Shown here in pieces: positions 1-57,759 of a stretch of 64,000 nucleotides of DNA. How positions within the stretch are numbered: position 1 is the first letter of the stretch; each line of letters starts with the position of its first letter. The position numbers and the translations under genes were made by a program. A model generated the notes under the pieces. The model was not told the DNA's origin, made no database searches, and worked only from the letters and a program-made list of their open reading frames with translations. The stretch is from Hyperoplus lanceolatus (taxonomy: Eukaryota > Chordata > Actinopteri > Uranoscopiformes > Ammodytidae). Location: NCBI GenBank assembly GCA_026929865.2, contig CM049397.1, positions 3,409,501 to 3,473,500 of the forward strand, written 5' to 3'.

Positions 1-1891
1 GCGGTTGTGAAAAAGGGGGAGGGGGGCACCTAAGACATCCAGAATGTGCTGTTTGTCTGTTTGGATGAGATGTTACCAAAGGTGTTCTGGAGCTTTTGTC
101 CAATCCTCGTCCTTTTTTCTTGATGGCAGCAGAGCCATCCTGAAAGAGATTGGTTGTCTGTTTGTTTTTGTCAAGATACAATACAAAATAAAGTAAGAAA
201 CGTGAAAATAAATAAAAATAATAACTTGGGAATGTCAAAAGCTCAACTTGTGTTAAAGGCCAATGCAAAAAAAAAGTCTCCAGCAATGTTTTAAACTGGT
301 CAATAGACTGGGCAGTTCTCAGACTCTTCACAAGAGTGGGAGAGCAGCCACAGCACCAAGAGTCAGGTATTCAGGTACGTGCCTGTCTGGAAATATGGTT
401 CAGTTCTGCATGGATAGGCTAGGCTCTTTGTGTGCATGCCGACCATGTTTTTCTTATGACCACATCGCCGCTCGGACCGACAGATTGTGTGCAGCCGACT
501 CAGGGGGCCACAGTTTTCATTCCATCGGGTCCATTATGCAACAACGCAAGTTGTTGTTTCTAGCTTGTGTAACCGGGCTGCCACGTTACAATGAGGAATA
601 GTAGAAAAAAAGCCCCTATATAGCTGAAGTATCTTCAGTGTCCCGCCCAGAGGTTTTTTTTAAACAAAAAAGATTTTTCTTTTTTAGCATTTGAACTTTA
701 ATTGGTCTGAGGAAAACTGCTCTATTTTCAATTTCAGATTTTTTTTTTCTCCCTCCAACCACAAACTCTGGGTTCAATCGGTCTCTGGCTTTTGGCATGT
801 GATTTAGTTTGTCTCTCCAATGGTTCAGTATAGAAGCAGTGGCCGAGCAGTATATCAGTAATGTGTCTGTGGGAGTTTGGCATTACATCACCCTGCAGGT
901 GCTTTTTCAGGCTTGAGTCGTCTCACTTTCTGAACATAACTCAAGATTCTTGAGTCAGACAGAGATTCCTGATCAAGTAATTGTGCAACAGTCTCATACA
1001 ACATAACCTCTACTTAACATATGTTGATATCAAGACAAGGAATCAACCCATTGTGAATTAGGAACATTCCATTTGATGTTGACATACAAGGATGTTCTAT
1101 TAACCTGTTTCTAATAAAGGTATAACAAAAAACATGTTTGGATAGGGCCCTTAACTACCTGCAAAAGAACACATTTATTACATCATTATTAATTATGATG
1201 CTATGGATTTTGTCATTGTATCATTTGATCTGAGGCCGCATGTTTTGGACACTCGGGTGAAAATAGGGGATAACCGACCGATCACTATCTGGTGGTGAGT
1301 TTGGACACAGGCTGTGGGAAGACTGGGTAGACCTGGGAAGCCCAAACGGTGTAGTGCAGGTGAACTAGGAACGTCTGGAGGAGGAGGTCTCTTAACGGTG
1401 ACCCTCCAAAGCTGTGGTCGGGCTGGGTCATGACCACGGTGTACACGCGGCTGAAATGGGGTTTGTTTTTCTCAGGAGGGTTGGCTGGACGTCTCACTTA
1501 GAGATAGGGTGAGGAGCTCAAGTCATTTGTGAGGAACAGGGGCAGAGCCTGTGAGTAGAAAGGAGCCAGTAGAGGTGGCCTGGTCAAAGTGGCACCGGGA
1601 AAGGGATGTTTGAGGGTCCATAGCTGGAGCTGCTGCCTGAATTGCACTTTAATAAGAGACAGCTTTCAAAGAGAATAGTGGAAGTGAAAGCAGCCGAGGT
1701 AGAGATACCCAGAGTTTTTGTATCAAATTAAGAGTTTGTTTTTGTGTCCCCCCCCCCCCCCCCCCCCCCCAATTATGTAACACAGGCTCTCTGGTACAAA
1801 TTTTTAGTCTCCAATCTCATACTGGAAAATCTGTGAAGTGTCCCTTTAATGTGCCCTTCCTTCCAACACTTGTGCTTCAGTCTAATCCCTC
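1..1891. other. 5' flank or first intron of loxl2, no gene recognised
   Basis: I see no supported coding sequence. There is a (C)n run at about 1748-1770. The stretch 1285-1600 resembles, from memory, a degenerate non-LTR retrotransposon-like fragment common in fish (for example GATAGGGTGAGGAGCTC at 1503), but this is weak. A non-coding loxl2 exon 1 could lie here or upstream of the window. Confidence 0.4.
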
Positions 1892-2452
1892 TTTAAAGAG
1901 GACCTATGATGCTTTTTGACTTTTATGACCTATAAACGTTGTTATGATGATTTATAGTCATGCTTAACCATACTAAATTATCAAATAATAAGCACTAGAC
2001 ACTATTCTAGCCAGTCGAGAAGTCACGTGTTCAAAGCGGTTTGAGGCTTTGTAACTTGGTGACGTCGCATGTAACTTGGTGTCGTCACCACGCGGATGTT
2101 TCCATGTATAGTAATGCTGTCACTTCCCTGTTCGCGTCTGCCTCGCGCCCTTATAGGTCCATGCTCGCGCTTCCCGCCACTGAAAGTGTTCCGGAAGGAA
2201 GGTAACCAATCACAACGGAGTGGGGGGGGGGGGGGGGAAGCGGAGATGGCCGAAGCACAGGCGGAGGGAGCAGAGATGGCCGAAGCACACACACTCAAGT
2301 GTTGACAGGACGTGCTGGATCGCCAAAATAAGAGAAAGAGCTTCCAGAAAATCTACATAGTTTTTTGTGATGTGATTCGTGTCAAGTTGCTCTATAGCAG
2401 TGTAAAACAAGAAATTAAGACCAGAAAAGTAGTATAATAGGTCCTCTTTAAA
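1892..2452. mobile_element. MITE with TTTAAAGAGGACCTAT ends, just upstream of the loxl2 start exon
   Basis: The left end TTTAAAGAGGACCTATGATG is mirrored by AATAGGTCCTCTTTAAA at the right end, giving an inverted-repeat element of about 560 bp without an ORF of note. Its right end lies about 80 bp before the acceptor of coding exon 1. The middle is CpG-containing and has a G run at 2221-2237. Confidence 0.75.
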
Positions 2453-2542
2453 AAAACAAGTTCCATTTTGAAGCACCACCTTGAGACAGTTCTAACAGCT
2501 TGCTCCTCTCTTTTCCCCCTCTTTCCATCAGCTCTAACCAAG

Positions 2543-49974
<47,432 letters not shown>

Positions 49975-52320
49975 AGGCAGAGCAGAGGGAGAGGCGTGGA
50001 CTGACCCCCACCATCTGACCGGCCATCAACCACTACACATCTCCATCTGTGGTGGACGCAGCATCTTCTTTTGACCCCTCTAGCCCACAGCAGAAAGAAT
50101 ATTTGATACCCCCCCCCCCTATCCAAACCTCCCTGGTTAAGATCAAGAGAACAACCAGGTTCTCCCTGTGCCCTTCTGTGACATTTCCTTTTGACTTGTC
50201 TGATGAAAATGTGCCAGGTATTCCTATCTCACAAGGAGCAGCACCTCCAGAATGTCATCCAACATGTTTCATCTCTGAGGTGTGGCACTTCCCTGTGGCT
50301 GCAACATGTTTTTGTTGTTGTTCAAAGCTACCCCCCCCCCCCCCCCCAGGTTTGGATGTCAGAGCAGGGGGGCCTGAGGATTGAGACGCATCGTCAATAA
50401 CAACAGTAGCAGAAGTCTGGGTTTGGAAATAAAGGCACTAGTAGTCTACCACTTTGTAAGAGTTTCATAAAGTCCACACACACACACTCACACACTGAGG
50501 TTATTATGCAGCCAATTGTTTTGTTAGCTTCTTAGTTATTGAAGCTGATGTTGGAGTTTAAGCTCATCCAGCATGTCCTCAAAAATCAAGCGGACTGTCC
50601 ATAAAAAAAAGTATTTCAAAAACCCTGAGCATAAATTCTTTGAAGTTGGTCTGGAAACCACATGGACAAGAGTGTAGTCTCTATAGAAGTCACATTTCAA
50701 TGAGCAGTTGCACTTCAGTCCATTGTATGTGTTGAACAGTCTGCCGAAAGCCATCTCAGTTGGCTCAGAATGAATTATAATTTGAGCTAGGTTTTGCTTG
50801 CATATTCACCAATAATTAACGTTACGAGTTATCTAAAAAGTTTTGAATTTTGACCGGCACTGTTTGATCTGAAGTTGGGTTTCGGCTGGGTAAGTTGTGG
50901 CCTACACAGCTTTTAAAACAGACAATTTGTTGATATATTCTTATATCTTTATAATATGCTTCTGAAGCCCACATGGGACTTTACTTTTCTACTTTCTCCA
51001 TGTTATGTTTATATTACAAAATGTCCTCATTCATTTCATCTTATTTTTAACAGTGTAACACTCCCTCAAAATCTTGTTTTCAGCTCAGTGATGAAGAAGT
51101 GTTCCGTGACATAACCATTGGGTGTGTTATATTGTTGCTCCCCAGCACATGTCTGACCTAAGTCACTCTTTAAATAGAATTCTTTGCTCAGCCAAGCATT
51201 TTCTCTTTGCATCTCCGACGTTGTTCCTTATAATTTCCCAAATAACTAGGCTCCGATGTCTAACTATGTCATGCTGAAAAGACACCGTGGATAAGTGGCA
51301 GATTTGTTCTAAAATAGCCATCATCACTTCAAGTCCAACTATATTTAAATTGCATGTTTCTATGGCTTCCATATCTATTCTGCTAAGCATATGCCCCTGT
51401 GCTTTCTTTGGAGGAAACAAACCTACTCCCCAAAATAGCAAATGTGTTTTTCATAGTTTTTAGGACAGCACCTTCCTGTCTGTTTCATTTGGTTATTTTG
51501 TTCAGTTTATATTGAGAACCAGTGAAATCATTTTAAACCTTTACAAAGGCCTTGTCAGCTGACATTTAAAGCTGCAATAGCGCACCATCTTAACAGTCCT
51601 GTATTTTGAAGGAATGGAGAGCCAGAGAGTCCAAAACAGAGGAAGCCATCACCATTCTATTTACCTGTTTTGTCCTTTGAGTATAAACTCTTTCACAAAA
51701 GTGGTGGTAAAAAATACAGTTACGGGACAGGAGTTGATGGTACAAATGCATATGTACAATCAACCTGAACTTACCATACAGTAAGCAATCGAGATGAGCT
51801 AACACACTATGAGCTTCCTTATCGACCATAGGAAGCGTGTGAGCTTGAGCACAATATTTAGCATTGCAATTGTTTCATTGTACGGTGTGCCTTGTTCTAT
51901 CACGTACTCCAAGACAAAACAGAAGAAGACAGCTTTGACATTTCTCAAATTAGCCTCCTAGCTACCCTGAGGCGGTCTGTCAGCTCTCCCAGTTCAGACA
52001 GTTGGAGTTATAGGATGTTTTCCACTCTTTACATTACATTTTTTAAAAAGCCAACACATAAGTACCATTATTGATGTTAGTTTTGTTTTGTTTACGTTGT
52101 ACTCCTCATTTTTAAACTTTGCTTTACGTACAACAATGTGTGTGTGAATCCTATTGTATTGTACTTTTTATAATGGTGCTATCAAACTGGCCCTCTGTTT
52201 TCTGAGGGGACAGTACATGTTGAACAGCTACATTATGTATACTAACAGTATACTTGAACTGAGCGTAAAAGAGACAATGTGCTTTGTGTGTTAAGCTACA
52301 ATAAAGGTTTGAGTTACGGA
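49975..52320 (+). other. loxl2: loxl2 presumed 3' UTR with two poly(A) signals
   Basis: This is non-coding sequence after the stop. AATAAA occurs at 50428-50433 (short UTR of about 0.45 kb) and at 52300-52305 (long UTR of about 2.3 kb). C-rich runs lie near 50110 and 50333-50347. No convincing ORF is present. Which poly(A) site is used cannot be told from sequence. Confidence 0.55.
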
Positions 52321-52559
52321 GCAACCAAGTCTTTGCTGTTCAGTGTTGTTCATGGTAATTTTTCTTCATTACCATTGGAACACTTTTGTTTTTATAGGTA
52401 GCCTATGCAAGCATGTTTCACCATCACCCTGCTTCACATACAGGTTTTTTTTTCCCATTATAAGAAATGTAATTCTCAGCTACTGATGGATTTACAGATA
52501 CTGTATACAGCACAATACAGAGGAAATCATTCTAATGCACAAAGTCACTCAACCTGAGT

Positions 52560-52659
52560 GACTTCAGTGCGGACAGGTAGTGGATCATGAGGAGATATTC
52601 ATTGATTATGACAAAAAAAGACAAGACCAGTCTCCAGAATCACTGACTTCACCCTTAGT
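52560..52659. repeat. Family A element, right-half fragment
   Basis: GTGCGGACAGGTAGTGGATC through GAGGAGATATTCATTGATTA to TCTCCAGAATCACTGACTTC matches the distal half of family A copies. It lies between the convergent ends of loxl2 and the actinoporin-like gene. Confidence 0.65.
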
Positions 52660-52848
52660 TTATTCTTAATTGGTCAAATTTTAAAGACAGATCACTTTAA
52701 AAGTTCCTCGGCGCACCTTTAAATATAAATGGTGTGTTTTTGTATGGCCTCAAGCTCATGCTAGACATCCAGAATGACACCACACCACCACAGGATGGCT
52801 GATTGAGTTTTTGAGACTTACATTGAATGAATGCGTTATCGTGAGTTA

Positions 52849-52854
52849 TTTATT
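52849..52854 (-). terminator. Candidate poly(A) signal of the actinoporin-like gene
   Basis: AATAAA on the minus strand about 255 bp beyond the stop codon. With the loxl2 signal at 52300 it puts the two transcript ends about 0.5 kb apart, tail to tail. Confidence 0.5.
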
Positions 52855-53109
52855 TTTATTTACTCTTACAGTTACTACAGTTTCTATAGCACAGAAGCAA
52901 GGAAATATTGTTATGAAGCGAAACACATATTTTGTATACATGGGCATGTTTTACTTGTTCTGCCAAGAACCAATACAATGAAATGACACTGTGCAACAGC
53001 AGCCAGCAGCACAGAATCTACAAACACTTTATAAGAATATAAAGGAGAAACTTTTCCCCCCCAAGTCCCTACACCACACTAAGTTTCAGTGTTTTGGAAT
53101 TCTCTTATT

Positions 53110-53530
53110 TTAGTCATCTCTCACTTCCACCTTGATTTCAGGTTGGTCAGAGTCTGACATTGTTGCAATGATGGTGACTCCATTACTCTTGTAAATGAGA
53201 TTGTTCCCGTCTTTGGCTTTACGTCTGACAGACTGGTTTACTCTGCCTTCTAACATCTGATCATAAAGATCATAGTCACACTGTTTGTTTTGATCAAAGA
53301 TTCCCACTGCGTACCAGTTGTTGTACAGGTTGTAATCGAATGGCGCATGGAACATGACAGCTATTTTCTGATTGGCCACCTTCAGCGTTTGGCTGACCAG
53401 ATCATAAGTGAAGACTCCCACAGCTCCACAAGCAACCATGTCTTGTTTCTTGAAGAGTGCAGTCCCAGATGCAGACGTCCACACAGGAGTTGGAAGCGGC
53501 TCAGCACAGTAACCACTATCAATGTAGTCT
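53110..53530 (-). CDS. Actinoporin-like gene, coding exon 2 with stop
   Basis: The acceptor AG is at 53532-53531 after CTCCTTCT. It encodes residues 23-162 and ends at a stop at 53112-53110. All recognisable family motifs are in this exon. Confidence 0.87.
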
Positions 53531-53682
53531 CTAGAAGGAGTGGTCAAATGTTAATAAGGCAAAATTGGTGGACAACTTCTTTAAATAAAACACAGCAAAA
53601 TAAATTGCAATTACCTGGGGTAAATCAGTAAGTAGTCAGAGCAGTTATTGCTTATCTTGATATGACACTGGCGTGGGGCCAT
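53110..53682 (-). CDS. Actinoporin-like protein, 162 residues, two coding exons
   Basis: This is a member of the actinoporin-like family, which includes sea-anemone pore-forming cytolysins and fish homologues (such as zebrafish apnl) of unclear role. Start ATG at 53682-53680; coding exons 53615-53682 and 53110-53530 join in phase. The key evidence is the family motif around PFDYNLYNNW (residues 86-95) plus the GAVGVFTYDL strand and a C-terminal beta-rich end (IKVEVRD). Conserved positions include P86, Y92, W95 and Y112. Where family members commonly have a tyrosine pair after the Y112 helix, this protein has L116-E117. It begins directly at the first beta strand, with no N-terminal amphipathic helix and no signal peptide visible. 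It is convergent with loxl2. Whether it lyses membranes cannot be judged here. Confidence 0.88.
53615..53682 (-). CDS. Actinoporin-like gene, coding exon 1
   Basis: The acceptor AG (minus strand) is at 53703-53702, so the exon begins at 53701 with 19 nt of leader before the ATG. It encodes residues 1-22 plus two bases of Arg23. The donor GT is at 53614-53613 (CCCAG|GTAATT). No in-frame upstream ATG is present in this exon or in the candidate 5' exon. Confidence 0.82.
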
Positions 53683-53746
53683 GGCTGTGCAACCGGATGA
53701 GCTGGTTGGACAGACAGAAACCAAAACGTTTAATAATAACTTTATA

Positions 53747-54466
53747 TATACAGTACCAGTCAAACCTTTGGACACACCTTCTCATTAAATGTTTTTTCTC
53801 TACCTTCTAGATTAATATTGTAAATATATTATCTAAACTAGGAACATATGGAATGATGTAGCAAACAAAGTGTTAAACAAACAGGAATATGTTTATTATT
53901 TTAGATTCTTCAAAGTTTCCATCTTTTGCTTTGATGACAACTTAGCACACTCTTAGTTATGTTTTTTCTCAAGCCATGCCATCATCCCATTTGGTTTGCG
54001 CTGAGTGGGAACATCACTTGTTTTTCAACAGGACAATGACCCCAAACACATCTCCAGGCTATGTAAGGGCTATTTGACCAAGAAAGAGAGATGAGTGCTG
54101 CGTCAGTTGACCTGGCCTCCACAATCACCTGACCTAAACCCAATAGAGATTGTTTGGGATATAAGGTGGACCGCTGAGTGAAGGCAAAACAGCCAACAAG
54201 TGCTCAGCACCTCTGGAAACTCCTTCAAGATTGTTGGAAAACCATTTCTCATGAAGCTGAAGCTGTCATTAAAGCAAAAGGTGGCTACTTTGATGAATCA
54301 AAAATAAAAAGCATATTCTGCTTTGTTAAAAACTGTTTTGATCACTACGTAATTCCATGTGTGTTTTTCATAGTTTAGATGTCTTCAATAGTAATCTACA
54401 ATGTCGGAAAAAAAGAAAAACCATTGAATGAGAAGGTGTGTCCAAACTTTTGACTGGTACTGTATA
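53747..54466. mobile_element. Truncated Tc1-like transposon in the actinoporin-like gene intron
   Basis: The inverted ends ACAGTACCAGTCAAACCTTT and TTTTGACTGGTACTGTATA sit in TA-rich flanks. The interior reads like the C-terminal third of a Tc1 transposase on the plus strand (QDNDPKHTS near 54034, then PQSPDLNPIE near 54120) with frame breaks. The N-terminal part and the first catalytic residues are missing. Confidence 0.88.
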
Positions 54467-54876
54467 TACAGTATGTATTCATCTAAATGCCTTTTTTTTT
54501 GCAGGGCGACCAAACCTATATCAACAGGTAGGCTGACGCTTCTGAGGAAGACTGCAGGAAGTTAAGCAGTCCAAACATGTCAAGGTACTAAAAAGTTAAC
54601 ACTAGCCTGTATACAAGAACATTCAAGTTCATTAACCTCGTAAGACCATATGAACCTTTTTGGATGATATAACACTATAGTTCATAATACAATTATTACC
54701 GTAATATGAAGCCTCCACATAAAATGACTATGTTCTTATGATAGTTCTGAGTTATAAATTCAACTGGTGAGTATTTTACCCTCCGGGTTTCTTCTAAAAC
54801 CTGAAGGAAAAAAAATGTTAAATCACTATCAAATCAACTTTTACTTTCTAAAAGTGATCACATTTCAGGTACTCAC

Positions 54877-55033
54877 CCTTAGGCGATTGGATGGCAGCGG
54901 TGAACAAGTGTGGTCTCTGGTGGTCTCCAAACAGTTCGGTCGGAGGCTGAGGCTGTGTAGGGCCTGTCTCTTCAGGATGCCTGGTCACCGTTGACTCCAA
55001 GCTTAGACACCCTCACTTGAGCGATCCTATTCT
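54877..55033 (-). other. Candidate 5' UTR exon of the actinoporin-like gene
   Basis: The minus strand has a good donor (CCTAAG|GGTGAGT region, GT at 54876-54875) and a TATA box about 30 bp upstream of the inferred start near 55033. The interval has no ATG, so it would be wholly non-coding and spliced to 53701. This is inferred from signals only. Confidence 0.5.
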
Positions 55034-55060
55034 GACACTAACAGTAGTTTTCTTTCAGGT

Positions 55061-55068
55061 TATTTATA
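55061..55068 (-). promoter_or_regulatory. TATA box of the actinoporin-like gene
   Basis: TATAAATA reads on the minus strand at a suitable distance upstream of the candidate 5' UTR exon. Confidence 0.5.
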
Positions 55069-56355
55069 CTGAACCTCTGACTGAACAGTGATAACACTGC
55101 CCTCAACCTAATGAATCTGGCTGAGGCACAATCTTCCAACCCAATAAGATACAAAACGGGTTGAGCTGGTATATTCCTTTTATATTAAACATCGGTTCAG
55201 AGTCATAACTATTCATAGTCAGTCATTCAGTTCAGGTCAGTCAAGCACTTTCTGTCTTTAGTACACTACTCAAGAGTTTTAGAAGTAGTACATGCAGCAG
55301 TAGTAGCAGGACAGTTTAGAAATACTGTATCATAAGCCAAGCAGCCTCTCCACACCAGCTCATTCTGATTAGATCTATATGAATATACTATATGTTTGCG
55401 GAAAAAATGTCTATACATTTATACAGTTGTATATGTCTACTATGTGACGGTCCAACTGCTATTGTCTGAGAGTGCGCCCTTCTCTTAACTAGTTGTATGA
55501 TTGCACGTCTTCATTGTTTTTGTCCTGAACATTTTTAAACTGGAAAGACACTTGATTCAAAAACAGATGGAAAGTCTTATTGTACAAACTTAGTGTGTCA
55601 TTGAAAAATTATAAAATCTGTCTGAATCAGAAGCCTATATCCCCAGATTTAAAAAGTAACAAGCCACAATTTCACAGCAGCCCCAATTCAAGGGGAAGCC
55701 TACAACGGCACGGCACTGACCCCCTGTGGCCTATAATAAACAGTACATGTGTTTCCGCTGAAAGAAGACGCTTTAACAGATGTGAGTCAACCAATACACT
55801 GTCAACTGCTATTTGTAACCTACTCATGCATTTCTCCAAAGCATTTACCTTTGTTCACTGTCTGCTGGAGCCTATATCCCAGCATGCATTGGGAGAGCCA
55901 GTCAACATGGCTAACAGAACAAAACCGCAGTCTTACATACCAAACAGTTTTCTTTTCCCCATCCACTTTCCTCTGACACACTTCAATTCAAACACCCACT
56001 GGCAGAGAAGGGGGAGGGATGTTTACAGTAAAGTCCAATTATGCTTTTATTCCGCTATAGAGTATACCCAATAAACCATAATAAAGCCCATGAATTACAG
56101 GTGTCATAAGTACAGTCATTTAGAACAGAGGCAGTGAGCTTCATGCGGTCTCAAAATTACGGCTGCTTTCCCCCTGTGAGGAGAACACTGGCTGGCTGTG
56201 CATGTTGGAATGGAGCCAGGTATTTCTCTGGTTGTTACATCTGTTGTTGTGTAAACTGAGCTGAATCACACAGCAGGAGGACTGACCTGCTGTGAAGGGA
56301 ACGCAGCCCCAAATGCTGCCCCATGAAAACCCCATCAGGATCAGACTGACATGCA
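55069..56355. other. Intergenic sequence, no gene supported
   Basis: A 164-codon plus-strand frame (55580-56074) has no recognisable domain and ordinary base composition. It is treated as chance. Confidence 0.45.
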
Positions 56356-56638
56356 CCCTGCGTTCCAAATCACATACTTTTCCTTTTTACTACACTACAT
56401 GCTAAAGTACAGAAGAGTTTCAGGGCCACAGGAGAGAAAAATAATCAGATGAGGAAGTTTTTTTTTTCATTATGCCGAGAAATGTCAAGAACAAAGACGA
56501 ATACTCCAAAATGCTATTAGAGTTAGAGGGGCATTTATGTTTTTTCAGCATACTACAATTGACGTGTATGTATTGGGACATCCTAAATCTTTTTCTGGCA
56601 TACTAAATAGTAGGGAATTACGGGGATTGGAACGCAGG
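56356..56638. repeat. Family C MITE, copy 3
   Basis: The ends are CCCTGCGTTCCAAATCACAT and GGGGATTGGAACGCAGG, inverted. Confidence 0.82.
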
Positions 56639-57090
56639 ACCTGTGTCTCTGCCCATTTGGCGCGAAAACATCCAAACTTTATTGGATTTTTTGCACTTGT
56701 GTTCAAAAGCATTTAGACACATACAGTAAAGTACATGGGCGTAAACATGCATGCAGCATAAGATTATCAGAGGAAGTATTGTTCTGTAATGTTCTATTTT
56801 ATTGTTGAGAACCCCTAATTAGACACACATCAGGCTACAATCAGAGATAGGACATGCCCATGTTCTGAGATTTTTCTTTCCGAAACAAATCCTCAATTTT
56901 TTATTTTCATTTTTTACATGGAAGTTGTGTTTTTATCAGGTAAGGCCTGCCATGTACATCTATTGATGTAATTCACAACAGACCCATGTCAACTGACCCA
57001 ATTGTCAGCAGTCACTTTGCCCTGTGGGTTATGTTGGTACTGTTTGTATTTGACGGGAAGAAGGACTTGTGGAATGAAAAAGAAGACAAT

Positions 57091-57363
57091 CTCTGCGTTC
57101 CAAATCATATACTTTTTCTTTTTACTACACTAAAGTACAGAAGAGTTTTAGGGCCACAGGAGAGAAAAAATAAATCAGATAAGGAAGATTTATTTGCATT
57201 ATGTCGAGAAATGTCAAGAATAAAAACACATACTCCAAAATGCTATTGGTTGTTAGTGGGGCATTTATGTATTTTCAGCATACTACATGCATGTATTGGG
57301 ACATCCTAAATCTTTTTCTGGCATACTAAATAGTAGGGAAGTATGCGGATTGGAACACAGGGA
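57091..57363. repeat. Family C MITE, copy 4
   Basis: It starts CTCTGCGTTCCAAATCATAT and ends CGGATTGGAACACAGGGA. It lies about 450 bp from copy 3, in the same orientation. Confidence 0.8.
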
Positions 57364-57520
57364 CTCTGTTTTTCTGTGGAGGTAAAAAACTGAAAAGCAC
57401 AATTTTTCACAGTGAATTTACGGCAAGAATTGTAAAATGCACAACACTACCTGTTAGTATAAATTATTACAGGATGCTTTTTAAAATCCCCACATTGCAA
57501 AAGCACTGTGTTGGCAAACC

Positions 57521-57759
57521 TTAAAAGGTGCTATGAGGAAGTTTTTTTTTTTTTCTTAAACAGTCTGATAAATGACATTCAACAGCAAACAAGACCATCA
57601 GTGCAAAGAATGCTATTTTTTATATAGTTTATCTTCATGCCTTTGTCATGGGAATGCTCACCTTGTAATAACAGCTAGTGTAGTAAAAACACTGCCCACT
57701 TTTGTCCAAAGGGGGTGCAAGAATGAACAGAAACTGAAAGTTCCTCAGAGCACCTTTAA
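57521..57759. repeat. MITE with TTAAAAGGTGCTATGAGGAA ends
   Basis: The left end TTAAAAGGTGCTATGAGGAA and the right end AGTTCCTCAGAGCACCTTTAA are inverted. Single ends of the same type are seen near 52700 and 25110. Confidence 0.68.

Noticed and set aside
2468-2542. Upstream in-frame ATG for loxl2 at 2468
   Set aside because: It lies before the coding exon 1 acceptor, and starting there would add 25 residues ahead of a clear signal peptide.
55580-56074. 164-codon plus-strand frame
   Set aside because: No domain, no splice or promoter context, and composition like its surroundings; considered chance.
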